From Globodera rostochiensis (Eukaryota; Nematoda; Chromadorea; Rhabditida; Heteroderidae): DNA of 64,000 bases. Made by a program: the position numbers and the translations under genes. The notes beneath the pieces are model-generated. The model worked only from the letters and a program-made list of their open reading frames with translations. It ran no database searches and was not told the origin of the DNA. The stretch lies in contig JAEVLN010000007.1 in assembly GCA_018350325.1 (NCBI GenBank), forward strand, positions 91,688-155,687, read 5' to 3'. This document shows positions 1 through 10,360 of the stretch, one piece after another; the stretch's first letter is position 1, and every line of letters starts with the position of its first letter.

Positions 1-130
1 GGCCGTTCCGGTTCAGGAAATGAGAGAAAAAAAGGAGAGAAGAGAGAGAGAGAAGAGAGAGAAAGAGAGAAGATAGAGAGAGAAGAGAGAGAAAGAGAAA
101 GAGAGAGAGAGAAGAGAGAAAGAATACTGA
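1..130. repeat. GA-rich microsatellite
   Basis: Irregular GAGAGA/GAAGAGA purine run. A related GA-rich run occurs at 63310-63362. No coding signal. Confidence 0.9.
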
Positions 131-139
131 ATGTTAGGG

Positions 140-850
140 GGAAATGTTTTTTTTTTTTTTTTGAGTTGAGACGGACCACTCCATTTCAAATGTAACGGGT
201 AATCAAAAGAAAATCATCCTCCCCGCGAGGGAAGGACCTATCTCACCCCCCAAACTGTTTGGCCAATTGGGCTGGAAAGGTAAACCCTTCCCTTCCCTTC
301 GGAAATCAATTTATGTTGACCCCTCTGTCCAACTGATGGATGGAAGGAAGGATGGGGTGGACGGACGCCTAACGATGGGACGGGGGTGGACACCAAAGTA
401 CAAAGTTCACCACCCCTCTCCTCCCCTCCCCATCCCTCCATCCAAAACCTTTTGGTTTACCCTGAAACCCCTGAACCCTTTTGGTTCGACCCCGAAACCC
501 TACTATAGGTTCACGATAGGAAAGGGTTTAACCGAAACCCTTGGTCGCGATGAGATGGGAATACGAACCCTCATAGGTACACGAACCCTGTCTGGTTCAA
601 AACCGAACCAATAGGCCCGCGATGAGATGGGAATAAGAGACCTCCATAGGTCCACGAGAGGACGGGACTCAGGACTCAATAGGCTCACGATCACTAGGGG
701 GTGGGGGGTAGTCACTACTGTTTTTATTGCATTTTTCTTATCAAATTTTCCAAAAAAGTTCAATTTTCAGCAAATTTTTTCGAAAATTATGTCGATTTTT
801 AAATTTTCAAAAATGCAAATTTTTTGCGAATTCTGCTTCTTTGGGGGCGC
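140..850. repeat. Reiterated-word repeat, no gene seen
   Basis: The stretch repeats short words such as GAACCC, GGTTCACGA and GCGATGAGATGGGAATA (twice, near 548 and 618). It looks like other transposon interiors in the window that are built from reiterations of a family-specific word. I could not find clean termini or a target duplication, and the short open frames here look non-coding. Confidence 0.45.
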
Positions 851-856
851 GGGGGG

Positions 857-882
857 TCGGCGGTGCCGATAGGCGCCGCCGA
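857..882. repeat. GC-rich hairpin repeat, copy 1
   Basis: Copy of a 26-bp near-palindrome, TCGGCGG(T/C)GCC-GATAGGC-type core ending GCCGCCGA, in AT-rich DNA. It is followed by the usual AAAATTTTGA...TTTGTTAA flank. Family described under Part 2. Confidence 0.8.
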
Positions 883-972
883 GAAAATTTTGACTTGATT
901 TGTTAACAGATTTTCAACCAAAACTTAAAAAAATCGGCACGTTTTTTAATGCTTTTTAGAAATAGGAAGGGG

Positions 973-998
973 TCGGTGGTGCCGATAGGCGCCGCCGG
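973..998. repeat. GC-rich hairpin repeat, copy 2
   Basis: Same motif as 857-882 with one or two substitutions, same orientation, 116 bp downstream. Confidence 0.75.
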
Positions 999-1099
999 AA
1001 AATTTTTTTTTATTTTTAATGACAATTTGTTAAGAAAATTGGCCCAAGAATGAATAATTTTGCAAAAATGGCTATTTGTAAATGGTGTTGTAAATAAAA

Positions 1100-1260
1100 A
1101 TTTAACTTAGAATTTCTGGTTTTTTTCTGGTTTTTTCTCTAAAAAAACCAGAAACCAGAAATAGAATTCTGGTTGCAAAAAAAAAAACCAGAAACCAGAA
1201 ATCAGAATTCTGGTGCCCAAAATCACCAGAAATTCTGGTAAATCAGAACAGAACAGAGCA
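1100..1260. mobile_element. CCAGAATTCTGG-word repeat element
   Basis: Dense direct and inverted repetition of CCAGAAA / TTTCTGG around several AATTCTGG cores, ending AGAGCACATCCCTGC. The same ending recurs at 11730-11750 and a related stretch occurs near 42065-42130 and 52230-52310, so this is a dispersed family. Probably a non-autonomous DNA transposon; exact ends not resolved. Confidence 0.45.
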
Positions 1261-1504
1261 CATCCCTGCTACAGATAACCAGCTGATTATTCTCTTTTCC
1301 TTCTTTGTTCACGTTATCTCTCTCGCTTCTCTTGTATCTCTCCTTTTTGCACACTATTTCGCCTTCAAAATTGATCGTCCCCTATTCTGATCAGAAACGG
1401 ACAATTTTTTTGTTATTTAGCTCAGCTTTTAAACTTAATTTTATTATAAGAAATTTATTTATTTTAATTTCTAAATTCAAAATTAAATTTTTGTTAAAAC
1501 GGAG

Positions 1505-1615
1505 ATATCCGGATACGGACGGATAACGGATATGATTTTTCGGAACGTCACGGATACGGACGGATGACGGATATGAACCTAATATCCGCGGATATTCGTG
1601 TATCCGTTGTTTTTT
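1505..1615. mobile_element. TATCCGGATA-word element, partial
   Basis: Reiterated GGATACGGACGGATAACGGATATG words. Same family as 2225-2350, 32362-32621 (with clean target duplication) and 60153-60846. Confidence 0.6.
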
Positions 1616-1915
1616 TACTGCTGAAGGAAAATTTATTAAAACGAAAGGAAAAAGTTTAGATTTTGAACATGGCCTAGGGGTTAAATTTTCATTGGGATGT
1701 TACTTGGGGTCGATGGTTCTATACCCTCTAGACATTATCTTTATTTTTTGATTTTATTCTTTAACTCTTCTTTTTCTTACAACTTTTTGAAAAAAATCAG
1801 ATATAAAAAATAAATTTTAAGCATTTACATGAAAATTGTTCATTTTAGAACTCAATTACCTAAAAATTGGACGCTTTTTCTTACCATAAGTCTTTTAATA
1901 TTCAATTTTTTTCTC

Positions 1916-1941
1916 TCGGCGGCGCCTATCGGCACCGCCGA
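1916..1941. repeat. GC-rich hairpin repeat, copy 3
   Basis: Inverted-orientation copy of the 857-882 motif, followed by a poly-C run. Confidence 0.8.
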
Positions 1942-2224
1942 CCTCCCACCCCCCCCCCCCAGCAGTAAAGCAGAATTTTCAAAAAAATTTTGAGTTTTTT
2001 AAAACAAAAATGTTAAAAATTCTAAAAAAAATACCGAAAATCTTTTTTCAAAAATTGATTAACAAACAATCAAAAGTTCAATCTTTCCCTTTAAATTTTT
2101 TTGTTAAGCTCAATACATATCAATTTCGATTTAATTTTAATCAGACGATAATGCGATTGGAAAAAACGCTTTGAAAAATCATTTTTTCGAACTTTGGAGA
2201 AAACTCTAGTGATTTTTAAATAAT

Positions 2225-2350
2225 GCGGATATCCGCTGATGGATATCCGGATATGGGATTTTGGAAGGTCACGGATACGGACGGATAACGGATATGAGAT
2301 TTTGGGGGCGGACGGATACGGATACAAACATTCGTATCCGTGCCCACGCC
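2225..2350. mobile_element. TATCCGGATA-word element, partial
   Basis: Second tandem-word copy of the GGATACGGACGGATAACGG family, ending CCGTGCCCACGCCTGCG, close to the GGGCATGCC-type terminus of the complete copy at 32362-32621. Confidence 0.6.
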
Positions 2351-2391
2351 TGCGAATTCTTTTCCTAAACCCAAATTCGTATTTTTCTTTT

Positions 2392-2965
2392 TCAACCCAA
2401 GCTATAAAATTGATTTAATGACCGTATTGCCAGCCATTCGAAGCCGACATTTTCGGGCAGCGACTCGTGCGGAATCGACAGCCGACGCTCGCCACCGTTG
2501 GCAGTAAATTTGACAATTTCAGCGTTATTTCCGTCAGCTGCGCGACGAGATGTCAATTTGCCCAACGACCATTCCATCGTTTTGAAATGCGCGTCCACCA
2601 AACGATCAAATCGATCGCTGATCAGTGCCACGTTCAGTCCGAGCACAAAAGGCCCACAGAATTTGAACACATCAAACAAAACGTCGTCACAAACGAAACT
2701 GAAAATTCGGGGGGTTTAAATGAGATGAATGGGTTTTAAAATAGGCAAATCTCCGTTTTGTTAAAATGTCAAAAAAACTGTAATTTTCTCGTTAACGCGG
2801 GGAGGGCGTGAGAAACGTCGGGAAAATGTCAGAAATTTTCTTTTAGCTGATGAAAAAAACTTTTATTCCGGTGAAGGCCGGGGGGATTCCCCGAAGCCCG
2901 CAGAAATAAGGCTAAACTCACATTTCTTTCAGCCGTTTCTCAACTTTCTTCGGATTGTCCGACAT
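2392..2965 (-). pseudogene. F-box-like cyst-nematode family, 3'-truncated copy
   Basis: Two exons on the minus strand: exon 1 2922-2965 (MSDNPKKVEKRLKEM, donor AT|GTGAGT) and exon 2 2392-2698, opening after TTTTCAG with [14 protein letters not shown]. Splice phases match the intact family member at 55932-57196 (MSDN start, same donor, exon 2 beginning TTTC, then ALISDRxDxLVDxHFK). The first part of exon 2 resembles an F-box helix, a motif usually used to dock substrate adaptors on SCF ubiquitin ligases; that function is inferred. The frame stops after NQFYSLG, where the intact gene continues for three more exons, so about two thirds is missing. Likely a decayed paralogue; expression as a short protein cannot be excluded. 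Confidence 0.7.
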
Positions 2966-3615
2966 TTTTTGTTGTTGCAAATTCAAATAATTTTAATGAT
3001 TCCAATTAGCTAAAAAATGAAAAAATATAAAAATTAGGGCACATGTAGATGCGGGGTCTTATTTAGAGCAGGGGTCGAGATTTTTTCTAATAAAATAAGT
3101 TTCTCGTTTTTTTGTTCAGGGGGGGGGTGATCTTAGAATTCCTTTTTCCTCCTTTTTCGCTGGGACAATGCGTTCAAAAATGTTTTTGAGCGTTGGGTTC
3201 GACGGTGCCGTCGAGAAATTTTTTAAAATTGTGGTCTGTTTGGTTATGAAATTCGCCAATCATAAATCAAAATTTGAAAAATTAGGACAAAATAAAAACG
3301 AAGAAATAATAATGGGTAACGAAGAGGAGGTTAAAATTTGTGGTTTTAATGAAGAAATGTCGAATTTGCGGATTTTATGTATCAAATGAGGATTTTTTAA
3401 TGCTTCGATGCTGATTTTAAAAACAGATCGAAACCCTGCTTTTAAGTAACAAAATTCGGATATAAGGCCGCTGACCTAATTGCCTAATTTTTTCCATATC
3501 GGGCCCTGGTGTTTAAAAAAGTCATTTTTTCGTCAATTAAAAAAATTTAAACCGGTTCAAAAACCGCTTTAAATTGTCAATTTTTATTTTCTATCGCAAA
3601 TTCGTAATCAGTGCA
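2966..3615. repeat. Old copy of the F-box-gene 5' flank
   Basis: From about 3250 the sequence matches the DNA upstream of the F-box-like gene in the palindrome arms (57300-57900 and inverted 37140-37700): AAATTAGGACAAAATAA, AATGCTTCGATGCTGATTTT, ATATAAGGCCGCTGACC and CCATATCGGGCCCTGGTGTT. Together with 2392-2965 this is an older, diverged third copy of that locus. No separate gene is supported here; the 73-residue open frame at 3168-3389 is not conserved in the arm copies. Confidence 0.65.
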
Positions 3616-4190
3616 TCAATACACCTTAAAAAGCGGGGAGGGGTCCAGATTTATTAAACCTTTTCCCTTACCTTGCTCATCCATGAGGCCAAGAAAGCGG
3701 TGTTGGCGAGCAAACGGGACTAAGTCGACGAGCAGCAAATGAGCCTTTGGTTTTTGGGACAGAAGCAGTCGCATTTGTGGTTGGTCGACGATAAACGCTT
3801 TGAAGTTGTCCATGTGGTCTTCCAGTTCAGCAACTTCTCGCGGCAACAGCGGTTGGGCCTTCAAAAAATCATGTTGAGATAAACAATATAAATTCAACAC
3901 CTTAGAAAACTCCTGTATTTTGCCCAAATAGGCGAGCGCCATGCAGATCGTTTTTGGCCATTCCGTGGTGAAAAGCGGCACCATTTCTGCTGCGCGGAGT
4001 AGAATTTTCCGCATCGTGTTGCCGGTGTAGTCCTTCTTCCGGAACTGCTCCTTGCGCGCGCCAATGCTTTGAAGAAACTGGTGAACCGTTGCTGTTTGGG
4101 GAAAATTCTCATTTTTTAGGAAAAAATAAAGATTTCCTGAAAATAGTGGCTCCTCGTACAATTTGAAGTTTCTCGTTACAAGTCTGGGAA
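3616..4190 (-). CDS. Unrecognised ORF, possibly transposon-derived
   Basis: An open frame of about 181 residues, MYEEPLFSGN to LFKVY; the frame also reads upstream (NFKLYEEPLF). It holds VHQFLQSIGARKEQF, MRKILLRAAEMVPLF and a C-terminal KAHLLLVDLVPFARQHRF followed by MDEQG. The spacing of K-x-H, a VPF and a late EQG is reminiscent of the conserved tail of some uncharacterised transposon-encoded proteins in invertebrates; this is a memory-based impression, not a search. A GTAAGG donor follows DEQG, so the last 16 residues may be intron. The 5' flank is repeated at 9765-9890, supporting a mobile origin. No catalytic residues can be assigned. Confidence 0.4.
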
Positions 4191-5285
4191 AATTGAAGAA
4201 TACATGTACTTCGCCGAATTGGCGAATTATATATCAATCGACTCCACTATAAGCCTAACGCACAAATCTGAATTTTTTTGCGGAAACCACTTTGAAGCAA
4301 GTTATGAGTCCGGGACTAAAGTGTCTTTTGACCGGGGACTCAGTTGTCCACTGACGACAAAATAGGCAACATCACTTATTAGCAGGGCTAGAATTAATAT
4401 GTGCTAAAACGCCCAAAATATGTTTGTTTTTATGTGTTTAAAATGCTAAAATATGTATTAAAAACCCAAAAACCAGGGTGGCTTAGGTCTAAGCCTAACG
4501 AGCCCCAAGCGCCAGGGTGGCTTATTTGTTAGGCCTAAGTCTAACGCGCCCCAAGCCAGGGTGGCTTAGGCCTAAACAAATTGAGTAAAATTCGAAATTT
4601 TTCTCGGCGGCGCCTATCGGCACCGGCGACCCCCCTTTGAACTTGCATGTTTCAGCCCTACTTTAGGCCGCTAGTGGACGGTCGAACTTGGGAGGAATCT
4701 CGAAAAAGGCATTTGTTCGCGAGAGAGACAAATTTGAGAATTAAATCCAGGGATAGCGGTTTGGCCTCAAAAGGCGCGCCGAGAGTCTCAAGAATTTTGT
4801 TTTTTATTAACAATAGGCTAAAATTTTTACAAATTCGGCAATTTTATGTCGAGACCGTTTGATCCGGATTTATAGAGTACTAAAAGCGGCGGCGCATGTC
4901 TCTTAAACATTTTATTTTTATGATTTTTAGCTCCTCAAATGCCGCGCTTTGTGCTGTCCGGCACTATGCTGCCGCCCCAGCTCGCAACAGCGACCAAAAT
5001 TGGGCAATACCAAACAACCTTCATTTTTGTGCCATTGGTGTGACCCTATTATTAAATTAAAACAATTCATTTTTTCCCAAATTGACAGAATTGCGGCCCC
5101 TTGTGTTACAAACTCGTATTCGTACAAAAGCGACGACACGTTTTGGGGTTACAATGTCTTTGGCTGTTGAACAAAAATATTTTTAAAATGCTTTATTTTT
5201 AAACAATTTAAATTGAAGCGATTCATCATAAGAATTTGTAATCAAAGTTTGGGCGAAAGTACGCTTCAGTCGGCGATGTGCTCCC
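4191..5285. other. Repeat mixture, no gene assigned
   Basis: Contains an inverted copy of the segment at 9765-9890 (about 4100-4230) and a triplicated word near 4475-4575 (GCCAGGGTGGCTTA with AAGCCTAACG). It also contains a GC-rich hairpin repeat at 4604-4629 and a more GC-rich block at 4931-5169 with exon-like composition on both strands. I could not settle a frame for that block; it may be a decayed exon pair. Confidence 0.4.
4604..4629. repeat. GC-rich hairpin repeat, copy 4
   Basis: CTCGGCGGCGCCTATCGG core with one substitution in the distal arm (CACCGGCGA), followed by poly-C. Confidence 0.75.
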
Positions 5286-5494
5286 TTAATTCATGCTTTG
5301 TTGTTGAAAGGTGATGAACGCGATAAATTGCACCAGTCCGAAGGGCCTCTGTTGGCGGACAGAAGAAGTTCGTTGTAGCGAGTGCGCGACGCACTATTCA
5401 GACCGAGCGGGCGGAGATTGGCGCGAATGAACACAAAGTTCATCAATGCGCGGCCGGTCCGCCCGTTCCCGTCTCCAAACTGATGGATAGCGAC
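5286..5494 (-). pseudogene. Fic-domain fragment with canonical active site
   Basis: An exon opening after CACTTTTTAG reads VAIHQFGDGNGRTGRALMNF and on to SASRTRYNELLLSANRG. This contains a perfect Fic signature H-x-F-x-D-G-N-G-R-x-x-R; Fic proteins transfer AMP or related groups from nucleotides to target hydroxyls. The frame then appears to slip by one base: in the next frame GLVQFIAF, the usual helix after the loop, continues to a stop. The upstream half of the Fic fold is absent, and the next coding-like block on this strand belongs to a different family (PIWI, 5555-5916). A remnant is most likely. A second, complete Fic gene lies at 62161-63264. Confidence 0.7.
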
Positions 5495-5554
5495 CTAAAA
5501 AGTGGGTAAGAGCCAATTATGCGATTCTGAAAAATAAAGGACGGGCAAAAGCAC

Positions 5555-5916
5555 CTACACGAGTGTTTTATGTCCGATCAAAAGGAATTCCGTCAGCAAA
5601 GAATCGCTGCACATCCCTAGCGATGGCCGATAATTTGAGTTCCGTTGGGCGACCATGATTGTCAGAATTGGCATGGCGCTCATTTGCCGTTCATTGATCA
5701 GTTCGCGGTGTATACCTTTTTGTATTCCCCGTCGGAGGCCCCGCCCCTGTAGACAAAAATGTGTTACGGGAAGCATTTCTTCTCTTTCTTAAAGATAAGG
5801 AGGGCGTCCTTTATCACCTGCTTCATTGGAGATGCCATTTCTTTATTTGTCATCGGCATTTTTTGCATCCAATAAGTGCCAATGGCATCCATAACAATGC
5901 AGCGCGTATAGGTCAT
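5555..5916 (-). pseudogene. Argonaute PIWI-domain fragment, broken
   Basis: After a TTTTAG acceptor the minus strand reads MTYTRCIVMDAIGTYW and VIKDALLIFKKEKKCFP, then an in-frame stop, then HIFVYRGGASDGEYKKVY. A frameshift leads to RELINERQMSAMPILTIMVA. The YRGGASDGEYxxV block followed by EL and IMVAQR matches the PIWI pattern YRDGVSDGQFxxV ... EL ... ITFIVVQ of Argonaute proteins, which bind small RNAs and can slice targets. The first catalytic aspartate of that pattern is replaced (RGGASDG rather than RDGVSDG). One stop and at least one frameshift show it is decayed. The Fic fragment follows within 60 bp on the same strand. Confidence 0.6.
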
Positions 5917-6158
5917 CTAAAACAATAGCTGCAGGGTTCGGATAATCGGTTTCCGGCCGCCCGGGCTTTTTCGCGCAAATTTTTTTTGTTTCTTGTCGGT
6001 GCGGGCTTTTGTATTTCTAACAACACAGACCTGGTGCCAAGTCGCTTTCTTGACTGACTTGTATAAATTAGGAGTAGGAATAAATCCAAAATTTAAAATG
6101 GAAAATCAAAAGTAACGGAAGAAAACCCTAATTATTAAAAAACAATGTTTTCACTTAC

Positions 6159-6268
6159 GCCAAAAATCGTTGGAATGGCTGGTCCCATTCCTTCGCGCTG
6201 TTTAGTTGGATTGCGGAGGTGGATCTAGCAAACCCAAGCCAAAAAACATTCTTTTTTCGCTCAGCCAT
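6159..6268 (-). CDS. Possible first exon, unknown gene
   Basis: ATG-initiated stretch MAERKKNVFWLGFARSTSAI through EWDQPFQRFLA, ending at a good donor (GC|GTAAGTG). It lies on the same strand as the PIWI and Fic fragments, 240 bp upstream of the PIWI block, and could be a 5' exon of that broken locus. No family recognised. Confidence 0.3.
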
Positions 6269-7314
6269 CGTTCTAAACTGTAATAGCGCAAATTAGATAC
6301 AAAGTGCGAAAAGGATCAAATAATAATATTAGTCATTTCTTATCAATTTTTAAAGATTTATAAGTGCCCAAAAGAGCGCCAAACTGGGCAAAACACCCAA
6401 ATTTTATTAGCTAATGTTTCTTCGCATTGATAGGATGGTTTCGAAGCATTTTTGAGCAAGTTTACCAAGAGTTTTGAAAAAGCTAAAGTAATACTTACAG
6501 AATATCTTGTTTTAAAGGGATATTATTTGCGTTTTTGAATCCCATTGAGGTTCTTAGCTCATAATTGGAACATCCATTTTTTAAATTGATTTTTGTTGAT
6601 TCTGCAGAAGGCTTGCTGCATGTTTTCACGATTTTGGGAGAAATATGTTGAGTGAGGATACCTTAATTATATGAATGGACACAAGTTAGCTTAGTACTCG
6701 TGTGGGGGTAAATCCGGAATATAAGGGGGTTTTTGCTTTCTTGTTCCTATAAATTTTTTAAATTTCAATTTGTATTAATTTCTACTCTTCACCCACCCAT
6801 TAATAAATCTTTTTTAGTTTTAAAAACAAAATTTATTTTTTGGTTTAACTTGGGAAAAATTTTCACAGCGGATATCGCGGATATCCCCGGATTAAAAAAA
6901 AATTGCATTTTTGAAAAATCGGTGGCATTCATTTTTGCTGCGGACGCCTGGGGAACGAGTTAAAGGCTCTCAAAGTTTAATGACAAAAGACTACAAGCAC
7001 TCAAGTGCTGGTGTGACCTTGGTTGTGTTCTCAATTTCCTTTTTGTGTTTGAAACTTCGAATCCTCTTCGCTTCCACATTTTTTTTCTTTTTTCCTACAA
7101 AATTAAACATAAAAATAATGACCAAAAGAGGACGAAAAAGAATATGGGTTTGAAATTGAAAGCTCGGATGATTGTCGAGACAACTTGTGAGAAGTACTAT
7201 TTTTAAAAAAAAATTTTCTGATCTCTTTTTATAGAAAACTTGTCATCTAAAACTTCATTTAAATAAAATTTTGTTGGTTGATCATTATTTTTATGTCTAA
7301 TTTAGTTTTCTTAC
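6269..7314. other. No gene recognised
   Basis: AT-rich DNA with homopolymer runs. A short GGATATCGCGGATATCC palindrome lies at about 6870. Open frames here are short and compositionally biased. Confidence 0.5.
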
Positions 7315-7486
7315 ATAAATTCTTGGTATTTGTCTGCATACGGACCAGTGACTGTCAAATTCTCCGAGTATTGTCGTATTTGTCCTTGACGCGAACATCC
7401 TCCTCGAAGATTTCCCCAATTGCACGTTTCGTGGGTATGTGCGGGACATCGTCAGCAGGAGGCGCTTGGCCAAATCCAGAATCCAT
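7315..7486 (-). pseudogene. EEDVRV-family first exon, frameshifted
   Basis: ATG start MDSGFGQAPPADDVPHIPTK, then RAIGEIFEEDVRVKDKY, a gap of about 10 nt causing a frameshift, then ENLTVTGPYADKYQEF up to a GTAAGA donor. It aligns with the exon at 52316-52446 (MAQRAIEEIFEEDVRVTDKF ... NLTVTGPYADVHQEF), including the splice donor position. The N-terminus carries about 15 extra residues. No function known; a diverged, disabled paralogue. Confidence 0.6.
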
Positions 7487-7674
7487 GGAAAAATTCCTGC
7501 CACCAACCATTTTTCTGAGTACGTGGTGTTTATAAGAAATTTGAACATTTCAGAACATCTGCGATTTTTTAAAATACTTTTTAGGGCCCGATTACTTCTC
7601 TTCTCGGGGCAATTACCTTATCATTTTTCGGCTCCTACCCGAAGATGGGGGGGGGGGGGGGGGAGGGTTAAAAG

Positions 7675-8220
7675 TAGTGTTCGGCAAATGAGGTTTTTCG
7701 GTAATCGGTAACGGTAATTCGGTAAATTACCGTTACCGAAAATCCTGGACCCGGATACTAGACCTGGGCTTGGAGAAGGTGACTGGACCTGATTTCCTGG
7801 ACCAAAGTCCTCTACTTAATTCATTTGAATATCTCAACTTTAAGTTGCGATTTGTATTCTTTAAAAATGCACCTAATTTTTCTGAGCAAAAAATGATAAT
7901 TCCAAAATTTTTAAATGATGCCAAATATTTTTGAAAATTTGAAATGTTTTTAAAAATTATTAGAAATTGTTTTCTCTACCATGGAATGCTGACAGAGTTT
8001 AAAAAAAAATTGTACCGATGCGGATCAGAACCCCCATCTGACTCACGAAGTGAACCTACTTACTTACCATTCGCCACTACACCACCCATGTAAAAACAGA
8101 ATAATTGTTTACAAATTTGCATTCCGAAAAATACCGAAATCCCACAATTTTTCTCGGTCCTGTATACCGAATCGGTAATACAAAAATTACCGCGGTAATA
8201 CCGTACCGTGCCGAACACTA
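7675..8220. mobile_element. hAT-like MITE, TAGTGTTCGGCA family
   Basis: Terminal inverted repeats TAGTGTTCGGCA / TGCCGAACACTA are flanked by a perfect 8-bp target duplication GTTAAAAG (7667-7674 and 8221-8228), the length typical of hAT transposases. The outer parts reiterate GGTAACGGTAATTCGGTAA-type words. The centre is foreign and includes a tRNA-derived unit (8015-8095). A 150-bp copy without the centre sits at 24540-24689. No transposase is encoded. Confidence 0.9.
8015..8095 (-). mobile_element. tRNA-derived SINE-like unit inside MITE
   Basis: On the minus strand TGGTGTAGTGGCGAATGG fits a polymerase III A box and GGTTCTGATCC a B box about 45 nt later. The same head occurs at 24717-24790, 29208-29272 and 30484-30556. 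It is nested in the MITE at 7675-8220. Confidence 0.55.
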
Positions 8221-8463
8221 GTTAAAAGAACATATAAACTAAAAGACAAATGTCGGAAAAGGACAAAACAAAACTCTATTTATGGGCGGGTGACAGGGCT
8301 TCGGGCAATGACAAATTCCAAGGACAGACATGTTGATTTTCAAGGGCATAACAGAAACATTTGGCGAAATCCAAGGGCGCTTAAAAAATTTTCTCTTATT
8401 TTTCTGCTTTACTTCTGCGAGGGGAATCAGCGGTGATCGCTCCGTCATGAAAATTTGACTCAC

Positions 8464-8934
8464 TTTAAGAGATTTTCAATTAAAATTTTAAAAAATGGCC
8501 CTATTTAAACGAACGATTTTTGGGGGCGGGGGGGGGGGGACAAGGCGAGGTAAGGAAAATAAAAGTTAAACAAGTTAAAAAAAATCAGCCGAGGCGAAAA
8601 AAAGAGTGTCGATCATTTTGTCACTGATTTGTGAGTTGTAAATGTTGACAAAAGGGGGTCTTGGGCTGTAGAATCCAAATATGATCTTTTTGTAGATCGA
8701 ACTCGAACTATTTTTCGAAAATTTAATATAATTTTTTGGGAGGTCTATTGGGAGACAAAAGCCAAATTTTGGACATTCAACTTAATTTTTCGGGGTTTTC
8801 TTTCTAATCCCGAGTGAAAGTCTACTATTTCGGGGTTCCGAAGAAAAAAAAAGTAACTATAAACACCGAAAAAGGGATTTAAGCTTCAAAAAACATGAAT
8901 CCGATTGTTACTTGCCCTTTTCGTTCTTTAGTAG
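8464..8934. repeat. 470-bp direct repeat, copy A
   Basis: Nearly identical to 10361-10828 in the same orientation, from TTTAAGAGATTTTCAATT to CGTTCTTTAGTAG; both include a poly-G run and AAATCAGCCGAGGCG. The 1.4-kb interval contains a later MITE (9007-9759). The spacing is LTR-like, but there is no TG...CA end, primer site or internal polymerase, so a retrotransposon is not supported. Confidence 0.85.
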
Positions 8935-9006
8935 ATGTTCCGTTTCCAGCATGTTTGTAGTCTAATAAGTGATTTTGCCGATTTTTTAAGTGAAGTCGAT
9001 TGATAT

Positions 9007-9759
9007 TAGAGACCGGTCGAGACGAGATCTCGTCTCGAAAAATCTCGACGAGATTCTCGAGATTTTTCGAGATCGAGATTTTTTCGAGAATCTCGACTCG
9101 AGATCTCGCTCGAAGAAAGCTCGAGATTCTCGATCTCGAGCCCAAACATTTTTCATGAAAAACACTGCTTTTTTAAACAAAGATTGGGAATTTTTGTAAA
9201 ATTTTGCCTTACCGGACCTCTCCTACTCCAAAAAGCCTCAAAAAATTACCGCATTTTTAAAATTTTGGTTGCAAATCCCTTAACAAATTAGTCAAATTCA
9301 AAATTTTCTCGGCGGCGCCTATCGGCACCGCCGACCCCCCCCCCTCCCCCACTCAAAAGTGAATAAAAATTCTCAAAAATTATATTTTTGAACAATTTCT
9401 TTTAAATAACATTTTCTTACCGGCAGACAGCCTATGATCAAACACATTTAATTTAAAACCTTGGGACACAGGTATTATATTTCGTGACCAAATTCTGAAG
9501 ACATGCTTCTCGTACTCCCTTCTTACCTTTACCAAAATTTGGTAAAGTTTGGTGAATTTTGAAAAAAATTTCAATTTTGATCAAAAATCTCGAATCTCGG
9601 CTGTTCCGGCTCGAGATTTTTCGAGACCCGAGATTTTTCGAGAATCTCGACCTCGAGATCTCGCTCGACTAAAAATGAGCTTCACGAAATTTTTCGAGAC
9701 CGAGATTTTTTCGAGAATCTCGACTCGAGATCTCGCTCGATGCTCAAGTCCGGTCTCTA
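9007..9759. mobile_element. hAT-like MITE, TAGAGACCGG family
   Basis: Ends TAGAGACCGG / CCGGTCTCTA are flanked by an 8-bp target duplication ATTGATAT (8999-9006 and 9760-9767). The subterminal parts consist of reiterated CTCGAGATTTTTCGAGA words that can fold back. The interior includes a GC-rich hairpin repeat (9309-9334). No coding potential. Confidence 0.9.
9309..9334. repeat. GC-rich hairpin repeat, copy 5
   Basis: Exact CTCGGCGGCGCCTATCGG type core followed by CACCGCCGA and poly-C, within the MITE at 9007-9759. Confidence 0.8.
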
Positions 9760-9764
9760 ATTGA

Positions 9765-10260
9765 TATATAATTCGCCCATTTGGCGAATTAGGTACATGT
9801 ATTCTTCAATTTTACCCAGACTTGTAACCAGAAACTTCAAATTGTATGAAGAGCACTATTTTCAAAAAATGAGAATTTTCCCCAAAGTTCCAAGAAATGG
9901 AAAAATAATGGTAAGTGTGAAGAAATGGCAAATGTAATGCTAATTTCAAAATAATGGCATTTGCCATAAAAAAGGGCAGATTTAGAATCCTGATTGGGGT
10001 GTAGCGAGTAGAGTGCGGCGCGGGACCGGATCCCGCGCGAGATTTTGTCTGCACCCGAATTTTTTGCAATTTGCGACATTTATAACGGAAATCCAGGGCG
10101 GCAAAGATTTAAAAAAAATCCCGTATACATCAAGCTGAAGACAGAAATTTCTTTAAAAACTATGAATGGCCTCACCCTGCAAGTTAAAAGAACATAACTT
10201 TTGGTGTAAACAAATAAACGGAATAAACCAAAAGACAAATAGGGCGCTCAAAAAGTTTTC
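9765..10260. repeat. Composite dispersed repeat with GGACCGGATCC core
   Basis: The first 120 bp repeat the 5' flank of the ORF at 3616-4190 (TTCTTCAATTTTACCCAGAC...AACTTCAAATTGTATGA). The rest, including GTGCGGCGCGGGACCGGATC and CCGTATACATCAAGCTGAAG, recurs inverted at 28390-28690 and in part at 21240-21435. Probably a DNA transposon; ends unresolved. Confidence 0.7.
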
Positions 10261-10360
10261 TACAAACCAATTTTTCTGCTTTACTTCTGCTGGGGTGGAG
10301 GGAGGCGGTCGGCGATGCAATAAGCGCCGTCGAGAAACTTTTGAATTTTGACTCAATTGT

